The position numbers were made by a program, and so were the translations under genes. Positions 1-12,600 of a stretch of DNA of 64,000 nt are shown here, in pieces. Below the pieces are notes generated by a model. It worked only from the letters and a program-made list of their open reading frames with translations, did not search any database and was not told the origin of the DNA. The DNA is taken from the NCBI GenBank assembly GCA_031761405.1, contig JASEVX010000003.1, positions 115,218,116 to 115,282,115 on the forward strand, given 5' to 3'. The stretch is from Serripes groenlandicus (Eukaryota; Mollusca; Bivalvia; Cardiida; Cardiidae). Position 1 is the first letter of the stretch, and the number at the start of each line of letters is the position of its first letter.

Positions 1-348
1 AGTTTAAATGCATTGTGAATGTGTATAGGATGCACTGGAAATGATTGATTTGATCACTTTTAGTATTTTGACCTTTGTTGATAGTGAAAGTAGAGAATGC
101 TAAAAACCGGTTTTGTCCGGGCCTGATTAGGTCCAAAATGACGGTAACCATTTTCGCCTGGTGAGTTCTTTCTTGCATAATACATGACCCAACATTTTCT
201 TTGGATTATTTTAAAGCTAGGAGGTAACTCTTCTCAATGAAATATGGTATTCTACATCAGAAACGCTTAGAAAGTGTGACAATTGAGGACTGAAACTGGT
301 CGATTTACATGGAAACAAAGAAGGATTTTTGTTGGTGTATTGTAACCT

Positions 349-445
349 TAACCCAGTCAGATTACAATTTTTGAGTATGACTGTATTGATAGACAGACTG
401 GTTATGAGAAAGTACTTCTATCTGGCCATTAGAATATGTCAATCT
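349..445 (+). pseudogene. Truncated tandem duplicate of a VPS16 exon
   Basis: About 95 bp starting at 'cttaacccagtcag' repeat almost exactly 112 bp downstream (462-556). The copy includes the intron end, the splice acceptor and the first 27 or so codons of the exon at 473. It then breaks into unrelated 'ctctttcatgaattc', which gives an in-frame TGA and no splice donor. If the splicing machinery used this acceptor the message would be broken, so the copy is probably silent. It could also be an assembly artefact. Confidence 0.75.
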
Positions 446-472
446 CTTTCATGAATTCCTTAACCCAGTCAG

Positions 473-617
473 ATTACAACATTTGAGTATGACTGTATTG
501 ATAGACAGACTGGTTATGAGAAAGTACTTCTATCTGGCCATTAGAATATGTCAATACCTCAAACTACCCGAATCGGAAGGTGCCAGTCGGATATTGGCTC
601 ATTGGGCCTGCTATAAG
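473..617 (+). CDS. VPS16: VPS16 exon (first visible)
   Basis: Acceptor CAG at 470-472, donor GT at 618. Encodes [14 protein letters not shown] ... [10 protein letters not shown], collinear with the VPS16 segment that precedes [14 protein letters not shown] truncated duplicate of its 5' part lies 112 bp upstream. Confidence 0.88.
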
Positions 618-3600
618 GTATGTGTGTTTAGGTTTGTGTTCTCACTGTTAACCCATTACTTCACATGACTTTTCAAAGGTCGTCTGCTTTACAATCATCA
701 GACGAACAATTGCGACTATTTAGAAAACTGAAAGATTTATATTGATAAAGAGTTGAAAATATTGCAATAAAAGGTGAAATTGCTCGTTTTGAGCAATTTC
801 ACCTTTTATTGCAATGTTTTCAAAAGTCATGTGCAATGGCAGGTGTCAAATGTCGTCGCATTTTGATGCCTCTGCCGCAGATGACTTAAAAACATTGTAG
901 CAAAAAAAGGAGGAATTGCTCACAATGAGCAATTTCCCCTTTTGTCCCAACGTTTTCAACTCTTTTCAATAATTAATTTTTTGCTTATAAAGATTTTCAA
1001 TAATTTTGCCCAAATGTTGTGCAACGTCGTCTGTTGTAGATTTGCTGTTAGTGATTAAAATACCACTTGATTCTTCTGTAGCAGATGACTTTTGAAAATG
1101 AGGGAAAAGTAGAAATTGGTCCTAATAAAACGATGTAAACAATTGAAAAATCATGGTTATAGTTTGTTTATGCAAAGGGGCCTATGTATTGCCGATTTCT
1201 GTCTGTAGCTCTGTCTGTCTGTTCATCCACCTTGCATCAACATTTGGTTAACTTCTGTGTTTAGGTCCATATTTCAGATACTAAATAGCACAGGTCTGAA
1301 ATTTCACATGTGATTCCATCATCTGGTGGCTTTTAATGAACCCTTTTCCACATACAGACGCTTTCTGACACCTCTGCAGCAGATGACTTTGGAAATCGGT
1401 GTGGCAAAAGGAGAACTTGCTCATAATGAGCAATTTCTTCTTTCGCTACAATGTAGATTTGCAAATATGTTTTTAAATTCATCTCCTGCAGATTTGTTGT
1501 ATATCAGAAAGGGTTAAAATTAATACAAAAAATACTTAAAAAGTTTCAGTTTGACTTCAGTAAACCTTTGTGTTTTCGTCATATGTAAGACATGACTTGT
1601 GACTGGCCATGGGAATGTGTCATGTGATTTCACCTTGAGTAGTAGAACGTGACTAAAAGTGGTAATCATTATGGGTCAGTGGTACACTAAACCATTAAAG
1701 CAGAGCTCTAGATAGGGGGCTTTTTGCATGCTCTTACCGGTAAATCCTTGTTTTACGCTCTAACCCTATGTTGTGTGTACTCAAAAGAATCTTCTCAATG
1801 AGACGATCCTTTTGAGTACCAACATTATATGGTTTGGTTTGATAATAACAGGGTTGTGAGTTTGAATCCCGGTTCGGCCAACTTTCTTTCCGACGTTTGA
1901 CAAAAGTCATTGTGACATGCGTCATTCGTCTTCCACCAATGGGCTAAGTCTATGTGGAAAAGCAGCCAGTTGCTTGGGAAGATTGTTGTGTGGAGTACTG
2001 GTGTGCGAAAACCAGGAAACATATGAGTAGGTGAACTGGCCGCCGTGATATGACTGAGAAATTGTTAAAAACGGCGTTAAACCCCAATCAATTAAGCAAT
2101 CAATTGATAATAACAGAGATATTGTGGGGAAGATAACTGCATACCCCAAAATTATCTGGACCTCTGTTAATGTCCTGTGTATATAGCCAGGGTGAGTGTA
2201 TTAATTTAATACACTCACCCTGATATAGCACAGGGCGGAGCCCCAATAAGCTCAGTCTGTTACAGCAAGGGCTTTCAATCCAGTGGTTGTGAGTTCGAAC
2301 CCTGACTCTTGCCATTCATTCTTTCCATTGATTAAGAAAGGTCATAACGACTAGCATATTTTGTATTTCACCAATGGTCTAAATAGTCTTTGTGTGAAGG
2401 CAACCAGTTGTTGTGAGGAGTACTTGTATGAGAAAGCCTGGAAACAAACTTTAGTTGAACTTGCCGTCGTTATATGATTGGATAGTGATGCAGAGAAAAA
2501 CAGAAACACAGACTTTCTGGTTGTTTTAATATTTGTACCCTTTATTGTCCTTTATTGTAGGTACAAAAGAAAGACGAAGATGATGAAGATATTGCTCGTG
2601 CAATTTCTGCCAAACTGGGAGATGCTCCAGGAGTTTCATATTCAGATATTGCCAGTAAAGCTTTGGATTGTGGAAGATCAGAACTAGCCATAAGGGTAAT
2701 GCATTTATCAGCTTACTTTATGCATAGTCTTCCCCTTTTTACTTAACCCTACATTGGGGTACTCACAAGAATTTTCTCGCCAACAACATAAGGTTTAATA
2801 TCCATGAAAATAGTAAAAACCAATGTGACAAAAAGAGAAATTACTAACAATGATTTTAACTTTATTCAACAATGATGCTCGCATTTTTAGATGTTTTTCA
2901 AAGCTGTTGGCTGCAAACATTTTTCATTGGGGAAAAAGTTGTTTTAAAACAATGCAAAAATAAAGATATTTTTGTGTCACCTGCATAGCATGGTAGGCAC
3001 TTAGGGATTACTTTGTTTTGTCCGGCGTCTGTCTGTCTGTCTGTCTGTCCATCCGTCTGTCTTTCTGTCGTCACACTTTTTCCGTCACGTTTTCAAATAA
3101 CTTTTTTTCTACTCAATTGATTGGATTGAATGGATTGAAACTTCTGACAAATGTTTATATCAATCTTTGTGATGGGTTCACAAAAGGGGGATAATCCAAA
3201 TATTTTTATATCAGAGTTATTGCCCCTTTTCTGTCAAAAAAATAAAATTTTCTGACAAGGCCCCAGCAGGTGACACACGTGCTCCGGGGAACACTCCATT
3301 CTAGTTCATAAGGATTAATCACCTTTTTGCACAATATTTAAACTGTTTCTCAAAATGTTCAATTTTTCTAAAACATCATGTCAGGAAATCGTTTAACCCT
3401 TTCCAGACACGTTCTGACACCTCTGCAGTAGACATCTTTAGAAAACATTTTGACAAAAGGAGAAATGAGCAATTTCTCCTTTGCCACAATTTTTAAAACT
3501 CCAATTATTAACTACACTTTCATCTGTAGAGATTTTGCCTAAATGTTTTCAAAGTTGTCTGCTGCAATGTAATATGCAAAAGAGGGTTAATAAGCAAGAA

Positions 3601-6600
3601 CATTACTGTACTGACTTCATATTTTCTGTCACAAATGCAGTTTTAAATACAGCAGAGCTACAGATAAGGAGCAGTATATAGCTCTTTTCCTCACAATATC
3701 TCTCTTAAAGACCAACCAAACCCTGTGATGTGGGTACTCAAAAGAATCGTCTCATTGAGACGATTCTTTTGAGTACCCACAGCATAGGGTTAGAGGGTCG
3801 GATAAGGATTTTAGAACATGCAAAACGCCCCTTATCGAGAGCTCTGAATCAGGTAATATATGAGCAAATAGTGACAAAATAGAATAATGTCTATTGAACA
3901 GCTTCTAGACTTTGAACCCAAAGCAGCTAAGCAGGTACCATTGTTGCTGGAGATGAAAAAAGAGCAGATAGCCCTTACTAAAGCTATTGATAGTGGGGAT
4001 ACTGACCTGGGTAAGTGGTACACATAATTATGGCAGACGTGTGCTTTTTAATTTCGGAGGGGAAAGTAAATGAAAGTATTGCAGGCAATTGCTTGATGAG
4101 TGACCTTGAACTTAGGACAAATGGAATTACTTTTAAAAAACATGCATAATCTTTTCATACTGTTTATGCACATACCAAGTTTCGTGATTCTAGCTTTAAC
4201 CTTCTCCCAAATACAGCAAATCTCCAACAGGTGACTTTGAAAACACGTTGGCTGAAATATTAACCCTTTCCTTCATATAGACGCTTTCTGAAGCCACTGC
4301 AGCAGATTGCTTTTTGAAAACATAGTGACAAAAGAAGAAATTGCTCCAAACTAGTAATTTCTCCTTCTGACACAATGTTTTCCACTTTTAGTCATAGGTT
4401 ATCCATTCAGTTATAGAGATTTTCTATATTTTGACAAAATATGTTTAAAGTCGTCTGCTGCAGAATGGTCGTATGAGGGAAAGGGGTTAAAAATCATTGA
4501 TCACTTGAAAACATTGGGATTTTTTTTTAGTTTAGGGACTGCTCATGATGCTGCAAATGTGTCAAAAGGTGTCTGCAAATACAAGTTGTGATTGGGGGGT
4601 CAGGGTTGGACTTAATTCTAAGGGGTTAACCCTTTCCCCCATACAACAATTCTGCAGCAGACGACGTTGAACATAGTTTATCAAAAAATAGAACATCTCT
4701 ATAATTGAATGGATAACCTATGACTTAAAGTAGAAAACATTGTGTCAAAAGGAGAAATTGCTCGTCTTGAGCAATTTCTTCTTTCGTCACTACGTTTTCA
4801 AAAAGCCATCTGCTGCAGAGGCGTCAGAAAGCGTCTATATGAGGTAAAGGGTTAATGATGCCTGCTATATTCAGTACATTGTTTTACAATAGCTTTAACT
4901 GTTTCTGATACTATTTAATTGCAATTGTTATGGGCATCTGCTTTTAAAGCATGTCAAGAAAATTTCAGAACATCTGTTGCAGAGTTGCCAAATGTCAGAT
5001 GTATCAAGGACTGTTATAGTCATCTGTTTTTAACCCTCTCCCACATACAATAAATCTGCAGTGCATGAGCATCAGATCAATACTATGGAAAAAGAATTGA
5101 AAAGTAATCATATTGGAAATTGTTGAAACATAAATCAGGAATAATAGATGGCAATAGATAGCTGTACCAAGAAAAGTTGTTTTTAACCCTTTCCCACTTG
5201 CAGACACATTCCGCCGCATTTGAAGCATATGACTTTTGAAAACATTGTGCTACAATGTTTTCAACTCTATTTTATGATCAAACTCTTATATATGGAGATA
5301 TTTCACATTTTCGCCAATATGTTTTTTAAGTCGTCTGCTGCAGGTTTGTGTGAAAGAGGGGTTAAGGCAATAGTGCATATTTAACGCATTTTATTGTTAC
5401 TTACCTAGGTCAAGTTACATGAGATCACTTCACTGCCATCTGTTACACTTTTCCATACTGACCTATTAGAATAATTGTGAAATCTAGAAAAATTAAAGTA
5501 AAATTATCTTCTCTCATGCTTCTCTAGTTCCACATGCCTAGCTGTCTTTGATGACTGGCAGTGTATGACTATGCACCTGAAGCACATGACTCCATTTGTG
5601 TCCTTCAGTCTACATGCATGTCGATGGCAGTTTAGGTAGTAGGTTAACCCTTTCCCTCATACGACAATTCTGCAGCAGACGACTTTGAACATATTTTGTC
5701 AAACAATAGAAAATCTCTATAATTGAATGGATAACCTATGACTGAAAGTGGAAAACATTGTGGCAAAAGGAGAAATTGCTTGTTTTGAGCAATTTCTTCT
5801 TTTGTCACTGTTTTCAAAAAGCTGTCTGCTGCAGAGGCGTCAGAAAGCGTCTATATGAGGGAAAGGGTTAAAACACTGTTGGAAAAGGAGAATTTAACAT
5901 TTGGAAACAATATTCCATTTTAAGCTTGCCCAGACTGTGTCCAGGGAGAGCTAATGTTGTCACCATGTCGTTGACTTCACATCACCAAAAAATGTCGAAC
6001 CCCTCTTTCCAACATTCAACAGCAGCATGTGACTATGAAAACATCTAGGTATGAATGTGAAAAAATCTTTTAAAATGAAAGTATAATTATCAAAAATTGC
6101 TTATTGTGAGCAATTTCTCCTCTTTCCACAATGTTTTGACACTTGTCAAAGAGACTTTTGTCAAACGCAGAAAAGAATGTTGGCAGAGCTGGGCATTCAA
6201 ATCACAACCCCTTGATTGACAGCGTGCATCGCTACCGGGGCTCTGCATATAGTGAAAACATTATAAAACTGCCAGTAAAACAATTCACCCCACTTTATTT
6301 TCAGTATACTTTGTGTTACTGAGATTGAAGGAGACAATGTCCCAGGGAGAATTTTTCATTGCCATTAGGAATATGCCCGTTGCCTACTCGCTGTATATTC
6401 AGGTAAGAAGTCGTTAACGCTTTCAATACTGAATGTTTAAAATAGACTTGTCCAGCCCAAAGCTTATTCAGGAATATTAAGATAAAAATGGCGAATTGAA
6501 CAGCCAACTGTATAGACCTGGTTAGAGGGTATGGGTGTGCTAGCTGACCTGGCTCTATACATGATGGCATAGGCTCTACAAAATTGGTTAACCCTTTCCC

Positions 6601-9600
6601 TCATACAACAATTCTGCAGCAGACAACTTTGAATATATTTTGTCAAAACATAGAAAATCTCTATAATTGAATGGATAACCTATGACAAAAAGTGGGAAAC
6701 ATTGTGGCAAAAGGAGAAATTGCATGTTTTGTGCAATTTCTTCTTTTGTCACTATGTTTTCAAAAAGCAGTCTGCTGCAGAGACGTCAGAAAGCGTCTAT
6801 ATGAGGGAAAGGGTTAAAGCAGTCAAATGTTTAATCTTTAACATATGATATTTTGCGTGTTGTCCGTTTCGAAAGCATTAGAGCTGTTACATGTTGAAAA
6901 CAGGAACTATTACCTTAATATCAACTTGAAAATAGTGTGGGAAAAGGTTGCTGGGTATGAGCATTTTTTGCTCAAAACAAACAGTCATACATTTAACCCT
7001 TTCCCTCATACAACAATTCTGCAGCAGACGACTTTGAACATATTTTGTCAAAATATGGAAAATCTCTATAATTGAATGGATAACCTATGACCAAAAGTGG
7101 AAAACATTGTGTCAAAAAGAGAAATTGCTTGTTTTGAGCAATTTCTTCTTTTGTCACTATGTTTTCAAAAAGCTTTTTGAAAACATGGTGATAAAAGAAG
7201 AAACTGCTCAAAACAAGCAATTCCTCCTTTTGTCACCATGTTTTCAACTCTATTCAATTATTGTACTTTCATTTAACTCTTTTAGCGCCAAAGGCAATAT
7301 TGAGCTTTTTGCAAACAATACAGATTCAGGTGAGTCAGCTCGTAATGAGCTGTCTCACCTGAAATCTGCATTGTTCCGCTGTGAGTTATAAAAAATATTC
7401 CAAAAATCCTATAATATGAAAATGGAGTCGTCCGAGTTTGAACATGGAAGAGTCTACTTTAAACAATTCAGCGCTGAAATGGTTAAAGGAAGTTTCCAAA
7501 AAAATTCTGGTATGATTTCAAAGTCGTCTGCTGCAGATTTGTTGTATGTGGGAAAGGGTTAATGTAATCCATCATGTTTGTTTTGTACAGTACTGTAGAC
7601 AGCAGAATCCCAAACAAATGGAACAATTATTCTATCAAGAGGACAACTTTCAGGAAGAAGCAACCTGTAAAGTAACCGACAGCTTCAAACAAGAGGTAAA
7701 CAGTCGAATTTTGGTCTGGACCATTTTAATAATTCGCAAGACCGATTTCAATCTTAAAACTTGTAAAAAGAATCGGTCCAGATATTTCTATAAATCTCAC
7801 TATATAACACCTACGCTATATGTCAATTTGTGAACGAGAACAGAGTCATCTGTAAACCTTCGAGGGAGTCACTTACTGTGACGTAAACAGGATTATAGAT
7901 CCACTTCACTTTGACAATCGTGTAAACTGATAGATAATGCCAATCGGAATACTTCTGTGATGAATACTTCACCAATGATGGATGACGGAATTACCCTAGA
8001 AAATCCGATTGAATGCATGCAGTAATGGTTTCGTGCATCTGATTGGCTGTTTGGGTTTAATGAAATTTCCATATGTCACGTGACTTTTGTAACCTTTCGA
8101 GATGGCGACAGTGGCATGGAAAAAGAGATATTAACGAAACGTTTCATAACAATAAATATGTCAAAAATAGTTGGTAATTCCAAAACACGAAGACATTTTT
8201 TAGTGCAAGGTTTATTTTTATGTAGACAAAACAATGTTTACCATACAAACAGAACAGTAAATAAGAGAATTGTATGTTCTGTGCGTGACCAATCATTTTC
8301 TAGCAAGTACTATATTTTTGGACGGGTCGAACATTTATAAGTAGCAATGTAAACATGCGTCGAAATGTTCGTCTGCATATCTTGGGAATTTTACTGGACC
8401 GATTGAGATTTCAAAATTTCCGGAGCCATGTGTAGAACATAGTGGACTTTCCTTTAAAAAGGATTGGACACTTGATTTAATTTTAAAACCAACATCAGCT
8501 TAGTACTTATAAAAGCTGTCAAGTCATCAAAGTAAGGTTTCAAGATGAAAATGAAGTAAGGTCTGAATCAAGTGTTTTATGGTGATATGGTACCTGGTTG
8601 ACTAACCCAGTAAATAAACGTTTAGCCGTTCCCAAGAAAACCAACATTACGGACTCTGCGTAATGTATCGACCCAGATCAGCCTGCGCATTCCGGGTGAC
8701 AGACATATAAAGTAATGATTCCTGAAACAGAAAATCCACAGGAGGCAAAAACTGTCTGTCTGGGTTAGACTGCGCAGAATGTGCAAGCTGATCTGGGTCG
8801 ATATATTACGCAAAGACAACAATGTTGGTTTTCTCGTAGAACGGCACATTTACAGTTCTACAAAAAGGCTTATCTAAAGAATAGACCGTCTTCATGATGT
8901 AGTAGTTTAACCCTTTCCCACATACAGCAAAATTGCAGCAGATAAAAACATATAGGCTAAAATGCAGAAAATCTTTAAAAATGAAGGTCCGCATATAGAC
9001 GCTTTCTGACACCTCTGTGGCAGACAGCTTTTTAAAAACATAGTGACAAAAGAAGAAATTGCTCAAAATGAGCAATTTCTCCTTTTGCCACAATGTTTTC
9101 CACTTTTAGTCATAGGTTATCCATTTAAGTAAAGAGATTTCCAATTTTCGACAAAATATGTTCAAAGTCGTCTGCTGCAGAATTGGCGTATGAGGGAAAG
9201 GGTTAACCATAGAATAGAGTTGAAAACATTGTGACAAAAGGAGAAATTGCTCATCATGACCTATTTTTCCTTTTGCCCTGATGTTTTCAAAAGATGTCTG
9301 CTCCAGAGGTGTCAGAAAGCATTGTGTAAGGGAAAAGTGTTTAGCAACTACCTCTGGAGCGGGAGACCACAGTTGGGTCATACAAAAGACTGATGCATCA
9401 ATGCCAGGATCAATAATACTGGTAATTCTGGTAAATTGCCCAGGAAACATGATATAACTAAGAGATTGATGAAAAAGGCATACAACATCATTGAAACAAG
9501 CTTGTATCTGCATTAAGAAGCATGTGCAGCAGACATCTATAAAAGGAGAAATTAGTCATTTCTCCTTTTGCCACAATGTTTTTCAGCGTTTATTCAATTA

Positions 9601-12600
9601 GTTTTCTTTCATTTCTAGAGATTTGACATACTTTTTACCCAGGTATTTTCAAAGTCAAATGCTGTGTAATTGTTGTTTGTGGAAAAGGGTCAAATAATGT
9701 ATCCCTACTAGGAACACTCATCCTGGCCTTAATCAGGATTCAACAAGACCTCCTTTTTGCCCGATGTTTCTCAAATGTTTTAGTTACTTTACCCTTTCCC
9801 AGCTGATGACTCTAAAAACTTTTGCACAAAAATATTTATAAATTAAGATATAATTATTGAATAGAGTTGAAATCATTAAAGCATGATGAGCAATTTCTCC
9901 TTCCGCCATGATTTGTCAAAAGTTGTCTGCTGCAGATAATGTTTAAAAATGAATCTGCGTGTGAAAAAGGGTTGATATGTTTATATACATTGTGCAATAT
10001 TACAGAGACTTGATGATCGGTTAGCCATTTTAAATGAAGCCAAAGAGAGTTACACGAAAGCCAGAAATGAATTTGCTGCAAAGGTATGATTTTACTTATT
10101 CCTTAAAAACAATTCCTCTTATTTTTAAGCTTTGATTAAATTTTAGATAGGCAAGGAAACATTGTGAAAAATGGAAAATTGCTCTTTAACCTTTCTCTCA
10201 TATAGACGCTTTCTGACGCCTCTGCAGCAGACGGCTTTTTGAAAACATAGTGACAAAAGAAGAAATTGTTCAAAACGAGCAATTACTACTTTTGCCACAA
10301 TGTTTTTCATTTTTAGTCATAGGTTATCCATTCAATTATAGAGATTTTCTATATTTTGACAAAATATGTTCAAAGTCGTCTGCTTCAGAATTGTCGTATG
10401 AGGTAAAGGGTTAATCATAAATTTCTCCATTCTGCTCATTTTTTTCTCTCTAAAGACTTATTTCAAAGTCATTTAACAAAATTTCTCTATCTAGGGAAAG
10501 AGTTGTATTTTTGTGTCACCTGCTTTGGCAGGAAGACACATGATTGATTCGTTTGATTTTTGCACCGCTTGAAAAAATTTCAGTTATATATCACGGCATT
10601 TCCTGGGTAAGTTACCATTACATCTGGTCCATTTATCATGCCACCAGCCAGTCTGTCAGAATTCTAACCCCGCAGTAAGCTTCAAGGAGGGCAGCCATTA
10701 CTACCATTTTTAGCTCATCTGGTTTTCGAAGAAAAAAAGTGGGGTTATTGTGATACCCTTGGTGGCGTCATCTGCATCGTCACAAAACTTTAACCCTTTC
10801 CCTCATATAGACGCTTTCTGATGCCTCTGCAGCAGATGGCTTTTTGAAAACATAGTGACAAAAAAAGAAATTGCTCAAAACAAGCAATTTATCCTTTTGC
10901 CACAATATTTTCCACTTTTAGTCATAGGTTATCCATTTAATTATAGAGATTTTCAATTTTTTTACAAAGTTTGTTCGAAGTCGTCTGCTGCAAAATTGTC
11001 GTATGAGGAAAAGGGTTAACCTTACCTCATAATTCAAAAACTGTTCTAACATTTTCGATTAAAACTTGGTACACATCTTCCAAGGAACAATACACATGTA
11101 CTATACCAAGTCACACAACTCTGGCTTTAATAATTATTCAGTAATGCCCCTTTTTGGGATGCGGTCTTGTTTAAGACTTTGGTATAACCCGACCAGGGAT
11201 CAAAACCGCACCTTAGGTGGACGCTCTACCACTACACCACCTCGTAAGGATCACTTCTCAGTTTTGTATCTGTCCATTTCAGTTTCACTTTATGTCACTT
11301 TCATGTTCTTACATTTTGGTTCGAATCCCAGCTTGGCCATTATTCTTTCCAATATTTGGCAAAAGTCAAAGCGACAAGCATCATTCTTCTTCCACCAATT
11401 GGTTAACCCTTTTCCCGCATTTGGACGTATCAGCAGCAGAAGACTTTTAAAACATCATGACAAGAGGAGAAATTGCTCAAAACTTTCAAAGTCGTCTGCT
11501 GCAGACTTGTTGTATGTGGGAAAGGGTTAGCAGTCTATATGGAAAAGCAGCCTGTTGCTTGGAAAGACTTGAGTTGAGTACTGGTGTAAGAAACACATGG
11601 GTTGGGGAACTGGCCGTCATGATATGACGAAAATTTGTTGAAAACTGCATTGAACCAGGTAACAAATGTGTTCCTTTGAACAATCTCGTTGTTTTATTTT
11701 AGCAAGTAGAGGAAGAACTAAAACTATTGAAATATCAGCGTAGACTGGAAGAGGAACTACACAAACCATACATGGACTTGTCTTTACATCAGACCATACA
11801 TAAACTTATACTGGATAACGGGCACAAAATGGCAGAACAATTACGTAAAGAATTTAAAGTTCCGGAAAAAAGGTAAAAACTATTCATCAACCACAATATA
11901 AAGGTAAAAGTTTGATTTTCCAACAAGATGCCTCACAAAATACAGCCAATGCCTTCATACGTCATTGCTACATTTTAGCAATCTCTGAGATTTACATACT
12001 TAAAGCAATTGTTAGTTATCTGACAGAAAAACAAACAAAATAAAAACGGCATAGAATATGTACAAAGTTGTTATAGCCCAGACGGTAATGACAAGAACTG
12101 TTGGGACAAGAACAAAGGTTGTGAATTCAAATATCCCAGCTTGACCGTCGGTCTTTCTGGCGAAAATCATCTTAACTGATATTAGATATTTTTTCAATCA
12201 TTGGGCTTAAATGATTTTTTAAGAAGGTCTCCAGTTATTTTCATTGTCTGGAGCACCGATCAAAGAAGGTCATAAAACAGATTGGTAGATCACCGGCCAC
12301 CATTATGTAACTTAATACTGTAGAAATAAAATATAAACTTCCAATCAGTCAATTATGTAATAATAATTCAGAGTGCCTGTTTTACAGATACTGGTGGCTA
12401 AGAACGGATGCACTGGCGGAGGCAGGAGAGTGGATGGAACTAGAGAAATTTTCTAAATCTACAAAGAAACCACCTCTAAGCATGGAGGTAATTCTATTGT
12501 CACATGATATGTCATTTAATGTTCTATTTTCTCCGCCTCTAGAAATATATAAGAAAAAGAATACATGTATCTCACAAAATTTGAAAGTATAAATATTTTA

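Noticed and set aside
361..444. Upstream copy as an alternative VPS16 exon
   Set aside because: No donor and an early in-frame stop; the complete exon at 473 joins in phase to the next exon.
7107..7391. Many 60-100 codon frames reading like [15 protein letters not shown]...ESVYMRE
   Set aside because: They recur wherever a family A MITE lies and are just the MITE read in one frame; not genes.
8080..8340. 86-codon open frame as a gene
   Set aside because: Lies in a VPS16 intron, no known motif, no splice or codon evidence.
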